Of a stretch of DNA of 64,000 bases, positions 52,397 through 61,252 are shown piece by piece. The stretch's first letter is position 1, and each line of letters begins with the position of its first letter. The notes beneath the pieces were generated by a model, which was given only the letters and a program-made list of their open reading frames with translations, was not told where the DNA came from and did not search any database. The position numbers and the translations under genes were made by a program. Source of the stretch: Palsa-504 sp963767565 (lineage in GTDB: Bacteria; Actinomycetota; Actinomycetes; Streptosporangiales; Streptosporangiaceae); the NCBI GenBank assembly GCA_963767565.1, contig CAVYEG010000006.1:930001-994000 (forward strand). Direction: 5' to 3'.

Positions 52397-52917
52397 CCGA
52401 GCCACAGCACGACACCGAGACCCTCCGCGGCCTGATCGCCAGGGAGCTGACCGGGGCGCGGCAGCGGACGGCGCTGCTCACCGACTGCGTGGACGACACC
52501 GACCTGGCCAGGCAGCACTCGCCGCTGATGTCCCCGCTGGTCTGGGATCTCGCACACATCGCCAACCAGGAAGAACTATGGCTGCTGCGTGAGGTCGGCG
52601 GCCGCGAGCCGATGCACCCGGAAATCGACCCGCTGTACGACGCGTTCGAGCATCCCCGGGCCGAGCGGCCGACGCTGCCGCTGCTGCCCCCGGCGCAAGC
52701 CCGGGCATACGGTCACGAGGTGCGCGGCCGGGTCCTCGATCTGCTCGACCGGGCGCCGTTCAGTGTCCTCGAGCACGGGGCCCTCGAGCACGGGGCCCTC
52801 GAGCACGGGCCCTCGGGGCCCTCGAGCACGGGGCCCTCGAGCACGGGGCCCTCGAGCACGGGGCCCTCGAGCACGGGCGTACCCGGCTGCTCAGCGACGG
52901 GTTCGCGTTCGGGATGA
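52393..52917 (+). CDS. egtB: EgtB, N-terminal part (frameshifted within a 15-bp tandem repeat)
   Basis: 174 codons. The first ~125 residues are the DinB-like domain of EgtB, the iron-dependent sulfoxide synthase joining gamma-glutamylcysteine and hercynine: LTDCVDDTDLARQHSPLMSPLVWDLAHIANQEELWLLREVGG holds the first iron-ligand His (DLAHIAN). From 52771 the frame enters repeats coding EHGAL, and after a repeat copy lacking one G it shifts to Pro-Ser-Ser-Thr-Gly repeats and stops at 52917. That stop overlaps an ATG (ATGA) in the correct EgtB frame. Restoring one base gives a single ~481-residue EgtB. Either inactivated, phase-variable, expressed as two chains, or a sequencing error. Confidence 0.85.
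   Translation: MTEPQHDTETLRGLIARELTGARQRTALLTDCVDDTDLARQHSPLMSPLVWDLAHIANQEELWLLREVGGREPMHPEIDPLYDAFEHPRAERPTLPLLPPAQARAYGHEVRGRVLDLLDRAPFSVLEHGALEHGALEHGPSGPSSTGPSSTGPSSTGPSSTGVPGCSATGSRSG
52771..52877 (+). repeat. egtB: 15-bp tandem repeat in egtB containing the frameshift
   Basis: Unit GAGCACGGGGCCCTC. Copies: 52771-52785, 52786-52800, a 14-base copy 52801-52814 (GGG instead of GGGG), a 9-base partial 52815-52823, full copies 52824-52838, 52839-52853, 52854-52868, then a 9-base end. The span before the last partial is 98 bases, one short of in-frame; the 14-base copy explains this exactly. Confidence 0.9.
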
Positions 52918-53837
52918 TCGCCCAGCACGAGGCGCAGCACGACGAGACGATGCTGATCACCCACCAGATCCGGACCGGCGCCCCGGTGCTGGCCGCCCCG
53001 TCCCCCGGCCCGGCACCCGCCGACGCGTTCCGGCTGCCTCCGGAGGTCCTGGTGGCCGGCGGCCCGTTCATCATGGGCACCTCGACCGAGCCGTGGGCAC
53101 TAGATAACGAGCGGCCCGCGCATGCCGTGCCGGTGCCCCCGTTCTTCATCGACACCACGCCGGTGACCTGCGGTGCGTACACGGAGTTCATCGCGGACGG
53201 CGGATATGACGACCCGCGCTGGTGGACGCAGGCCGGCTGGGAGCACCGCCAGCGCGCCGGGCTGTCGGCCCCGCTGTACTGGAGCCGGGACGGCGGCCGG
53301 TGGATCCGCCGGGCGTTCGGCCAGGCCGAGCCGGTCCGGCCGGACGAGCCCGTGCTGCACGTGTGCTGGTACGAAGCCGACGCATACGCCCGCTGGGCGG
53401 GGCGGCGGCTGCCCACCGAGGCGGAGTGGGAGAAGGCGGCCAGGCATGACCCGGCTACCGGGCGGTCGCAGCGGTACCCGTGGGGCAACGCCGAGCCCGA
53501 GGCCGCTCACGCCAACCTCGGGCAGCAGTTCCTGCGCCCGGCGCCGGCTGGGTCGTACCCGGCGGGTGCGGCGCCGTGTGGGGCCAGGCAGCTCGTCGGG
53601 GACGTGTGGGAATGGACCAGCTCCGACTTCCTGCCCTATCCGGGGTTCAGCGCCTGGCCGTACCGGGAGTACTCGGAGGTGTTCTTCGGCCCGGACTACA
53701 AGGTGCTGCGCGGCGGGTCGTTCGCGGTCAGCCCGGTGGCCTGCCGGAGCACGTTCCGGAACTGGGACTACCCGATCAGGCGGCAGATCTTCGCCGGGTT
53801 CCGCACGGCGCGTTCGGCGGTAGCCGAGACCGCGTGA
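52914..53837 (+). CDS. egtB: EgtB, C-terminal part (sulfatase-modifying-factor fold)
   Basis: 307 residues in the natural EgtB frame, opening at the Met of FGMIAQHEAQHDETML. This His-x3-His pair gives the second and third iron ligands, so the iron site is split between the two open frames. The formylglycine-generating-enzyme-like domain follows: GGPFIMGTSTEPWALDNERPAH, FFIDTTPVTCGAYTEFI, LPTEAEWEKAARHDP, VGDVWEWTSSDFLPYPGF and VLRGGSFAV. It begins with an ATGA overlap of the upstream stop, so reinitiation could make this chain, although isolated domains would need to reassemble. Confidence 0.9.
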   Translation: MIAQHEAQHDETMLITHQIRTGAPVLAAPSPGPAPADAFRLPPEVLVAGGPFIMGTSTEPWALDNERPAHAVPVPPFFIDTTPVTCGAYTEFIADGGYDDPRWWTQAGWEHRQRAGLSAPLYWSRDGGRWIRRAFGQAEPVRPDEPVLHVCWYEADAYARWAGRRLPTEAEWEKAARHDPATGRSQRYPWGNAEPEAAHANLGQQFLRPAPAGSYPAGAAPCGARQLVGDVWEWTSSDFLPYPGFSAWPYREYSEVFFGPDYKVLRGGSFAVSPVACRSTFRNWDYPIRRQIFAGFRTARSAVAETA

Positions 53838-54682
53838 TGTGCAGGCACCTGGCCTACCTCGGGCCGCCGGTCACGCTGCGCTCGGTGATCGTCGACCCGC
53901 CGCACGGCCTGTACCGGCAGGCCTGGGCGTCGCGTTACCAGGGCTGCGGGGCGATCAACGCGGACGGGTTCGGCGTGGGCTGGTACCCGGACGGTGAGGC
54001 GGAGCCGGCCAGGTACCGGCAGCCCATGCCGATCTGGGCGGACGAGTCGTTCCCGGACGTGGCCCGGCTGACGAGCGCAGGCGCGCTGCTGGCGGCGGTG
54101 CGTAACGCCACGCCGGGAACCAGCGGCGGCGCGGCGGCGGTCGCGCCGTTCCGGCACGGCCGCTGGCTGTTCAGCCATAACGGGGCGGTGGACGGCTGGC
54201 CCGCCTCGACCGCCGGGCTGGCCGCGGCGCTGCCCGCGGTCTCGCTGCTCGAACTGGAGGCGCGGGTCGACTCGGCGCTGATGTGGGCGCTGATCCTGCA
54301 CCGGCTCCGCCAGGGGCTCAGGCCGGCCCAGGCCCTGGCCGGCACCGCGGAAGCACTGCAGGCCGCGGGCGTGACCGGCCGGCTCAACTTCCTGCTCACC
54401 GACGGCCGCGAGATCGCCGCCACCGCGGCCGGACATTCCTTGTACTACCGGCGGCGGGCGGGCGAAGTGACCGTCGCTTCTGAGCCGGGCGATGACGAGG
54501 CCGGCTGGATCGAGATTCCCCGCGCTGCGCTGGTGACCGCGACAACTGAGGAGGTGAGCGTGACGCCGTTGCCCGCCTTGGAAGCCGTCATCACGGGCAG
54601 CACGGCAGTCCATGAAACCCCGGAAATCCCAGAAACCCCTGACACACCAGAGACATCAGATGGAAGGATCGCGATCCGTTGA
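53837..54682 (+). CDS. egtC: EgtC, gamma-glutamyl-hercynylcysteine sulfoxide amidohydrolase
   Basis: 281 residues. The start is the ATG whose A is the last base of the egtB stop (TGATG), giving MCRHLAYLG with Cys2 as the N-terminal nucleophile of class II glutamine amidotransferases. GCGAINADGFGVGWYPDG, RNATPGTSGG and FSHNGAVDGW follow, all typical for EgtC. The enzyme removes glutamate from the EgtB product. The C-terminal ETPEIPETPDTPETSD is low-complexity and overlaps the start of egtD. Confidence 0.95.
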   Translation: MCRHLAYLGPPVTLRSVIVDPPHGLYRQAWASRYQGCGAINADGFGVGWYPDGEAEPARYRQPMPIWADESFPDVARLTSAGALLAAVRNATPGTSGGAAAVAPFRHGRWLFSHNGAVDGWPASTAGLAAALPAVSLLELEARVDSALMWALILHRLRQGLRPAQALAGTAEALQAAGVTGRLNFLLTDGREIAATAAGHSLYYRRRAGEVTVASEPGDDEAGWIEIPRAALVTATTEEVSVTPLPALEAVITGSTAVHETPEIPETPDTPETSDGRIAIR

Positions 54683-55652
54683 CTTCCCTCGACCGCCGGC
54701 TTCCGCCGGCTTCCTGGCCGAGTCGCTACGGGCGGACGCCCACCACGGGCTCACCGCCGATCCGAAATCCCTGCCGCCCAAGTGGTTCTACGACGCACAG
54801 GGCAGCGCGCTGTTTGACAAGATCACCGAGCTGCGCGAGTACTACCCGACCCGGGCCGAGCGAGAGATCCTGCAGGCCAACGCGGCCGGGATCGCCGCGC
54901 AGACCGGCGCCCGGACGCTGGTCGAGCTCGGCTCGGGATCGTCGGGGAAGACCAGGCTGCTGCTGGACGCGCTGCGGGCGGCGGGCACGCTGCGCTGTTA
55001 CGTGCCGGTCGATGTCAGCGAACCGGCCCTGGTCGCGGCCGGGGCCGCGCTGTCCGCCGAGTACCCGGGGCTGGACGTACGGGCCGTGGTGTCCGACTTC
55101 GAGGAGCACCTGGGGCTGCCCGCCGACGGCGAGGTGCCCGCGCCCCGGCTAGTCGCCTTCCTGGGCAGCACGATCGGGAACCTGCAGCCGGACCAGCGGG
55201 CCGCCTTCCTGGCCCGGATCCGGACCGGGCTGCGGCCGGGCGACTTCTTCCTGCTCGGCACCGATCTGGTGAAGGACCCGGCCACGCTGGTGGCCGCGTA
55301 CGACGACGAGTCGGGCGTGACCGCCGAGTTCAACAAGAACGTCCTGGCGGTGCTGAACGCCGAGCTCGGCGCCGACTTCGACCGGGACGAGTTCGAGCAC
55401 GTGGCGGTGTGGGACGCCGAGGCGGAGTGGATCGAGATGCGGCTGCGTTCGCTGGCCGACCAGACCGTGCACCTGCCCGGTATCGGGCTGACCGTGCGGT
55501 TCGCCGCGGGCGAGGAGATGCGAACCGAGGTGTCGGCCAAGTTCCGCCGGGCGGGCGTAGCCGCCGAGCTGGCCGCGGCCGGCCTCGCGATGCGGTCGTG
55601 GTGGACGGATAGCGCGGCGCAGTTCGGCCTCTCGCTGTCGGTGGCGGCCTGA
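54660..55652 (+). CDS. egtD: EgtD, histidine N-alpha-methyltransferase
   Basis: 330 residues from ATG at 54660, overlapping egtC by 23 bases; an ATG at 54612 is possible but adds low-complexity residues. Trimethylates histidine to hercynine using SAM. Strong matches to mycobacterial EgtD: LTADPKSLPPKWFYDAQGSALFDKITELREYYPTR, LVELGSGSSGKTRLLLDAL (SAM loop), FLGSTIGNL, LLGTDLVKD, AAYDDESGVTAEFNKNVLAVLN and FAAGEEMRTEVS. Last gene of the cluster; egtE is absent from this neighbourhood. Confidence 0.96.
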   Translation: MEGSRSVDFPRPPASAGFLAESLRADAHHGLTADPKSLPPKWFYDAQGSALFDKITELREYYPTRAEREILQANAAGIAAQTGARTLVELGSGSSGKTRLLLDALRAAGTLRCYVPVDVSEPALVAAGAALSAEYPGLDVRAVVSDFEEHLGLPADGEVPAPRLVAFLGSTIGNLQPDQRAAFLARIRTGLRPGDFFLLGTDLVKDPATLVAAYDDESGVTAEFNKNVLAVLNAELGADFDRDEFEHVAVWDAEAEWIEMRLRSLADQTVHLPGIGLTVRFAAGEEMRTEVSAKFRRAGVAAELAAAGLAMRSWWTDSAAQFGLSLSVAA

Positions 55653-55664
55653 GGGCACGCAGAC

Positions 55665-55795
55665 TCAGGTGGCGAGGCGCTCGTGGAGGCAGACGGTCAC
55701 GGTGTCGCCGGCTTCCTTGCCGATGGCCTTGCGGATGTCGGCCTTGACCGGGAGCTTGTGGGTGCCGTCGCCCAGGGCCATGAACGAACTGCCCG
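55665..55795 (-). pseudogene. C-terminal fragment of a DUF1905-like protein
   Basis: On the minus strand the sequence reads SSFMALGDGTHKLPVKADIRKAIG, then KEAGDTVTVCLHERLAT and stops at 55665. This is the last ~40 residues of DUF1905-type small beta-barrel proteins. The N-terminal ~60 residues cannot be found upstream in the same frame, and 55796-55925 shows no continuation. A truncated relic. Confidence 0.6.
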
Positions 55796-55925
55796 GCGCT
55801 CATCGAGATGCCGCGGACGGTGCACCACGGACCGTTCGGCCCAAAAGAAAAGAGCCGGGCCCGGCACGCCGTCCGCGAGGGTGCGGAGGGGTGCCAGACC
55901 CAGCCTAGAAAGAGCCGCCGGTGGA

Positions 55926-56828
55926 TCAGGACGCGGGGGTGTCGCCGCCGAGCGTGACCTGGACGGTGCGCTCGTCGGCGCCGCGCACGATCTTCAGCTC
56001 GACCGTGCCGCTGCCCGCCGCCTGCAGCGCGTCGAACAGGTCGTCGGCCGTGCGGAGCGGCTGCCCGCCCGCCGCCGTGATCAGGTCACCCTGGGCCAGG
56101 CCGGCCCGGGCCGCCGGGCTGTCCTCGGCGACCTCCCTGATGAGCAGGCCGTCGGCGTCCGGCAGGCCGACGGCCCGCCGCATCTTCCTGGCCACGTGAC
56201 CGGGGGCGATCGCGATGCCGAGCCGGGGCGGCGCGGCGGACTCGCCGCGGCCGAGGGCGTCGATCCGGGCCCGCAGCGCCTCGTCGGCGGGTATGGCCAG
56301 GTAGAAGCCCTCACCGAGGCGGTTGGTGTTGATGCCCAGGAGCTGGCCTGCGCCGTCGATGACCGCGCCGCCCGAGGATCCGGGCAGCAGCGGGGCGGTG
56401 TGCTCCAGCGAGCCGGTGATGCGGCGCCCGCGCGGGCCGCGGAAGGTCCGGTCGACGCCGGAGACGAAGCCGAACGTCACCCGCAGGCCCCGCCCGCCCG
56501 GATTGGACAGGGCGAACACGGGCGTGCCGACGCCGGCCGAAGGGCTGGCCGCCCAGGCCAGCGCCGGGGCCTCGCCGGTGTCGACGTCGATGACGGCCAG
56601 GTCGCCGTCGATGTCCCGCCCGGCCACGCTGCCCTCGGCCGTGCGCCCGTCGGCGAAGGTAACCGTCACCTGGTCGCCGCGCACGTTATGGGCGTTAGTC
56701 AGGATCCGCCCCGGACCGAGCACCACGCCCGAGCCGACGCCCCATCGCTGTCCGACACCGACGACCGAGGTCCCCGCCCCTTCGGCGTGCTGCCTGATCC
56801 CGGCCTGTATCTCGTCGAGTAGTGCCAT
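55926..56828 (-). CDS. HtrA-like trypsin-fold serine protease with PDZ domain
   Basis: 300 residues. AGGAGG upstream fixes the ATG at 56828. The S1C protease domain has the triad His47 (LTNAHNV), Asp76 (RDIDGDLAVI) and Ser152 (LLPGSSGGAVI). A PDZ domain covers about 215-295 (DGLLIREVAEDSPAARAGLAQGDLITAAGGQPL). There is no signal peptide or membrane helix, unlike most DegP/HtrA proteins, so it is probably cytosolic. It is divergent from an HxlR regulator and shares an operator at 56844-56867, suggesting regulated expression. Confidence 0.92.
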   Translation of the reverse strand: MALLDEIQAGIRQHAEGAGTSVVGVGQRWGVGSGVVLGPGRILTNAHNVRGDQVTVTFADGRTAEGSVAGRDIDGDLAVIDVDTGEAPALAWAASPSAGVGTPVFALSNPGGRGLRVTFGFVSGVDRTFRGPRGRRITGSLEHTAPLLPGSSGGAVIDGAGQLLGINTNRLGEGFYLAIPADEALRARIDALGRGESAAPPRLGIAIAPGHVARKMRRAVGLPDADGLLIREVAEDSPAARAGLAQGDLITAAGGQPLRTADDLFDALQAAGSGTVELKIVRGADERTVQVTLGGDTPAS

Positions 56829-56843
56829 CTCTTCCTCCTGGTA

Positions 56844-56867
56844 AGTAGTAACTTGCAATTTACTACT
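56844..56867. promoter_or_regulatory. Palindromic operator between the HtrA-like and HxlR genes
   Basis: AGTAGTAA-CTTGCAAT-TTACTACT has perfect 8-bp arms around a near-palindromic TTGCAA core. It lies 15 bases before the protease start and 37 before the regulator start. The sequence resembles AGTTACT-type sites bound by HxlR dimers, so the regulator probably controls both genes. Confidence 0.75.
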
Positions 56868-56904
56868 AACAGCCTCGATGTCAACGGGCGGCTACGATCA
56901 GGGC

Positions 56905-57348
56905 ATGACCGGACGGGAAAGTTCGCCGCTGGCTGAAGCGCTGGCCAGGGTCGGCGACCGGTGGACGCTGCTGGTGGTGGAGGCGCTGCTTGACGGGCCG
57001 CGCCGGTTCAACGACCTGCTGGGCCAGATCCCCGGCATCGCGGCGAACATCCTGTCCGAGCGGCTCAAGCGGCTGGAGCGGGAGGCGCTGCTGGTGGCCC
57101 GGCCGTACTCCGAGCGGCCGCCGCGGTCGGACTACGAGCTGACCGCTGAGGGCAAGGAGCTGGCCGGGGCGCTGCGCCTGCTGGCGCAGTGGGGGGCCGG
57201 GCACGCCGATCCGGCCGAGATACCGCGGCACCCGGCCTGCGGCACTCCCATCGAGGCCCGCTGGTACTGCCCCACCTGCGATCGCCTGGTCGATGACGAG
57301 GCCCCGGTTCATCAGCAGGCCGAGCACGCGGACCTGCATTTCGTGTAG
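56905..57348 (+). CDS. HxlR-family winged-helix regulator with C-terminal Zn finger
   Basis: 147 residues from ATG at 56905 (ATG at 56878 would add nine). The HxlR fold shows SPLAEALARVGDRWTLLVVEALLDGPRRFNDLLGQIPGIAANILSERLKRLEREALL, then the wing RPPRSDYELTAEGKELAGALRLLAQWG. The tail has CGTPIEARWYCPTCDRLVDDE, with three cysteines able to bind zinc, a feature of an actinobacterial HxlR subgroup. It should bind the palindrome at 56844-56867 and repress itself and the HtrA-like protease gene. The inducing signal is unknown. Confidence 0.9.
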   Translation: MTGRESSPLAEALARVGDRWTLLVVEALLDGPRRFNDLLGQIPGIAANILSERLKRLEREALLVARPYSERPPRSDYELTAEGKELAGALRLLAQWGAGHADPAEIPRHPACGTPIEARWYCPTCDRLVDDEAPVHQQAEHADLHFV

Positions 57349-57355
57349 CGGGCCG

Positions 57356-57382
57356 TGTCGAGAACGGCGGGGCGGTTACGAC
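57356..57382 (+). promoter_or_regulatory. Candidate ECF42 promoter for the second DGPF-sigma module
   Basis: TGTCGA at 57356-57361, 17-base spacer, CGAC at 57379-57382, 53 bases before the DGPF gene. This matches the TGTCGA / CGA(T)C pattern I recall for ECF42 autoregulated promoters and has the same geometry as 26090-26116. Confidence 0.65.
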
Positions 57383-57435
57383 TGCCGGGTGACAGCGCGC
57401 CGACGGGGCGCGCCGACGATTGAAGGACAACCCAT

Positions 57436-57798
57436 ATGAAGTACTTGCTGCTGATGTACGGCAACCAGGAGAAATGGGCCGCGATCCCGGCCGAGGCGTG
57501 GCCGGAGGCCATCGCCAGGCAGGATGCGTTCAACAACAAATACCGGGCCACCGGCGAGCTGCTCGGCGCCTACGGCCTGGCTGACGCGGCCGCGGCCAGG
57601 CTGGTGCGCCGCCAGGACGGGCAGCCGGCTGTGACCGACGGGCCGTACCTGGAGACCAAGGAGTACATCGCCAGCTTCTACCTGCTGGACTGCGAGAGCG
57701 AGGAGCGCGCGCTGGAGATCGCGGCGGACATGCCGTTCGCGGACGAGGAGCCGGTGGAGTTCTGGCCGGTGCTGCACGAGGCCAAGTTCGACCTATGA
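57436..57798 (+). CDS. DGPF-domain (YCII-related) protein, intact partner of ECF42 sigma factor
   Basis: 120 residues, with GAAGGA upstream. MKYLLLMYGNQEKW at the front, VTDGPYLETKEYIASFYLLDCESEERALEIAADMP in the core with the DGP signature, and a short C-terminus EFWPVLHEAKFDL. Ferredoxin-like fold. It overlaps the sigma gene by four bases (ATGA). DGPF proteins accompany ECF42 sigma factors across actinobacteria; their biochemical role is unknown, and they may bind a small molecule. Unlike the copy at 26215, the frame is intact. Confidence 0.92.
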   Translation: MKYLLLMYGNQEKWAAIPAEAWPEAIARQDAFNNKYRATGELLGAYGLADAAAARLVRRQDGQPAVTDGPYLETKEYIASFYLLDCESEERALEIAADMPFADEEPVEFWPVLHEAKFDL

Positions 57799-59036
57799 GC
57801 GCCGGGCCGGGCGTCGAGGACCTGCTGCGCGAGCTGGCCCCCCAGGTCCTCGGCGCGCTGGTTCGGCGGTACGGGCAGTTTCACCTGTGCGAGGACGCCA
57901 GCCAGGAGGCGCTGCTGGCCGCCGCGGTGCAGTGGCCGGAGGCCGGGATCCCGGAGAACCCGCGCGGCTGGCTGCTCACGGTCGCCTCGCGGCGGCTGAC
58001 GGACCAGGTCCGCAGCGAGCAGTCCCGGCGCAGCCGCGAGGAGCTGATTGCGGTGGCGACACCCCAGTCCGAGCTGCTCGGCGCGCCGGCTGACGCCGAA
58101 CCGGCCGACCGCGACGACTCGCTGGCCCTGCTGTTCGCCTGCTGTCATCCGGAGCTGTCCGCGCCGAGCCAGATCGCGCTGACCCTGCGCGCGGTGGGCG
58201 GGCTGAGCACGGCGCAGATCGCCGCGGCGTTCGGCGTGCCCGAGGCGACGATGGCCCAGCGCATCAGCCGGGCCAAGCAGGCCATCAGGGCCGCCGGGTC
58301 CGACTTCCTGCTGCCCGCCGGGGTGGAGCGGACCGAGCGGCTGCGGGCGGTGCTGCACGTGCTGTACCTGGTGTTCAACGAAGGCTACAGCTCTGCCGAC
58401 GGCGACTCGCTGACCGTGCCGGAGCTGTCGCGGGAGGCGATCAGGCTTACCCGCTGGCTGCACCGGCTGCTGCCCGAGGACAGCGAGGTGGGCGGCCTGC
58501 TGGCGCTGATGCTGCTGACCGACGCGCGGCGGGCGGCGCGCACCCTGCCGGACGGGTCGCTGGTGCCGCTGGCCAGCCAGGATCGTTCGGCATGGGATCG
58601 CTCGCTGATCGCGGAGGGGACCGCGCTGGTCAGCGAGGTGCTGCCGCGCGGCCAGGCAGGACCCTACCAGCTGCAGGCGGCCATCGCCGCGGTGCATGAC
58701 GAGGCCGCCGCCATGGCCGATACCGACTGGCCGCAGATCCTGGCCCTCTACGACCTGCTGGAAGCCCTGGCGCCGAACCCGTTCACCGCGCTCAACCGGG
58801 CGGTGGCGGCGGGCATGGTGCACGGGCCGGCGGCCGGGTTGCGGGCGCTGGACGAACTGGCCGCGGACAAGCGGATGGCGCAGCATCACCGGCTGCTCGC
58901 CGCCCGGGCGCACCTGCTCGAACTGGACGGGGACCGGCCGGCGGCGGCCGCGGATTACCTGCAGGCGGCACGGCGCGCGACCAGCCTGCCCGAACGCCGT
59001 TATCTGGCCCTCCAGGCGGCGCGGCTTTCCGGCTGA
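57795..59036 (+). CDS. ECF42-type RNA polymerase sigma factor with TPR-like C-terminal extension (copy 2)
   Basis: 413 residues, the same length as copy 1. Region 2: VLGALVRRYGQFHLCEDASQEALLAA and NPRGWLLTVASRRLTDQVR. Region 4: ALTLRAVGGLSTAQIAAAFGVPEATMAQRISRAKQAI. Helical extension: VLYLVFNEGYSS, LHRLLPEDSEVGGLLALMLLTDARR, GPYQLQAAIAAVHDEA, ALNRAVAAGMVHGPAAGL. No anti-sigma gene is present. By family knowledge it probably transcribes its own DGPF-sigma unit from the upstream TGTCGA promoter and is controlled through the extension. Confidence 0.93.
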   Translation: MSAGPGVEDLLRELAPQVLGALVRRYGQFHLCEDASQEALLAAAVQWPEAGIPENPRGWLLTVASRRLTDQVRSEQSRRSREELIAVATPQSELLGAPADAEPADRDDSLALLFACCHPELSAPSQIALTLRAVGGLSTAQIAAAFGVPEATMAQRISRAKQAIRAAGSDFLLPAGVERTERLRAVLHVLYLVFNEGYSSADGDSLTVPELSREAIRLTRWLHRLLPEDSEVGGLLALMLLTDARRAARTLPDGSLVPLASQDRSAWDRSLIAEGTALVSEVLPRGQAGPYQLQAAIAAVHDEAAAMADTDWPQILALYDLLEALAPNPFTALNRAVAAGMVHGPAAGLRALDELAADKRMAQHHRLLAARAHLLELDGDRPAAAADYLQAARRATSLPERRYLALQAARLSG

Positions 59037-59219
59037 CGGCCCGGGTTATCGCAGCTTCGCGGTCTATAAGGCCAGGATTGCCGATTCGACGTCGTCTGTC
59101 AGCCCACTGATTGGTGCCACGGAGGTGTCGGGCCGCGATGCTCGGGTAGGAGGCTGCCGGCCGTCGGCAATGCCGCCGGCGCCATGAACAGGCTGCGCGA
59201 GCAGCCGGAACGGGAGGTC

Positions 59220-59657
59220 ATGGTGAGCGAGTTCGACAAGCTAAGGGATGATGCCGTCCAGCAGGGCGAGCATGCCGCCGAGCAGAAGTTCGGCATGGGC
59301 GGCAACCAGCAAGGCCAGGACCAAGGCCAAGGTGGCCAGGGCGGCCAGCAAGGCCAGGACCAAGGCCAGGGCGGTTACGGCCAGGGCGGCCAGGACCAGG
59401 GTCAGGGCGGTCAGGGCGGCTACGACCAGGGCCAGGGCGGCCAGGACCAAGGCGGCCAGGGAGGCTATGACCAGGGCGGCCAGGACCAAGACCAGGGCGG
59501 TCAGGGCGGTTACGGCCAGGGCGGCCAGGGCGGTTACGGCCAGGACCAAGGCCAGGGCGGCCAGGACCAAGGCCAGGGCGGTCAGGGCGGTTACGGCCAG
59601 GACCAAGGCGGCCAGGACCAGGGCGGTCAGGGTGGTGACCAGCAGTCAGGCTACTAA
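59220..59657 (+). CDS. Low-complexity Gly/Gln/Tyr-rich (GYGQ) protein
   Basis: 145 residues; GGGAGG at 59210-59215 supports ATG at 59220 or GTG at 59223. About 25 charged helical residues (SEFDKLRDDAVQQGEHAAEQKFG) are followed by more than 110 residues made only of G, Q, D and Y plus a few N/S, in units such as GGYGQ, GGQDQGQ and GGYDQ. This composition resembles phase-separating prion-like domains. The helical start vaguely resembles small actinobacterial antitoxin/stress proteins. A terminator hairpin follows. Function unknown. Confidence 0.75.
   Translation: MVSEFDKLRDDAVQQGEHAAEQKFGMGGNQQGQDQGQGGQGGQQGQDQGQGGYGQGGQDQGQGGQGGYDQGQGGQDQGGQGGYDQGGQDQDQGGQGGYGQGGQGGYGQDQGQGGQDQGQGGQGGYGQDQGGQDQGGQGGDQQSGY
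59299..59650 (+). repeat. Degenerate short tandem repeats coding the GYGQ domain
   Basis: Repeats of CAGGGCGGC/CAGGACCAAGGC-like 9- and 12-base blocks encode Gly-Gln-Asp-Tyr units. Tyr recurs at irregular intervals within GGY motifs. Confidence 0.8.
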
Positions 59658-59683
59658 GCGCGCCTTAACCCGTTAGCAACACC

Positions 59684-59716
59684 AGGACCGGCCAGCTGAT
59701 CAGGCTGGCCGGTCCT
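59684..59716. terminator. Bidirectional hairpin terminator
   Basis: A perfect 13-bp stem, AGGACCGGCCAGC (59684-59696) and GCTGGCCGGTCCT (59704-59716), with a 7-base loop. It lies between the convergent ends of the GYGQ protein gene and the kinase gene. Confidence 0.8.
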
Positions 59717-59732
59717 GCCGTTCCTCCCAGGC

Positions 59733-61127
<1,395 letters not shown>

Positions 61128-61252
61128 CAGCGCCGGATACCCCCGGCACTGCGCTTTAACCGTCGCGAGGACTGACAGCCTCGGGCGCACCCGCTTCCCG
61201 GCGCCGGCCGAGCCTGATCACGCGTGCGCACGGGCCTGGCATGATCGTGGGC

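Noticed and set aside
52714..52964. Antisense repeat frames opposite the egtB repeat (LEGPVLEGPV-type peptides)
   Set aside because: They arise only from the 15-bp repeat read on the other strand and have no start signals or conservation features.
59220..59290. Small antitoxin (Rv0909-like) from the helical N-terminus of the GYGQ protein
   Set aside because: Similarity is limited to a few charged residues, and no toxin gene is adjacent.
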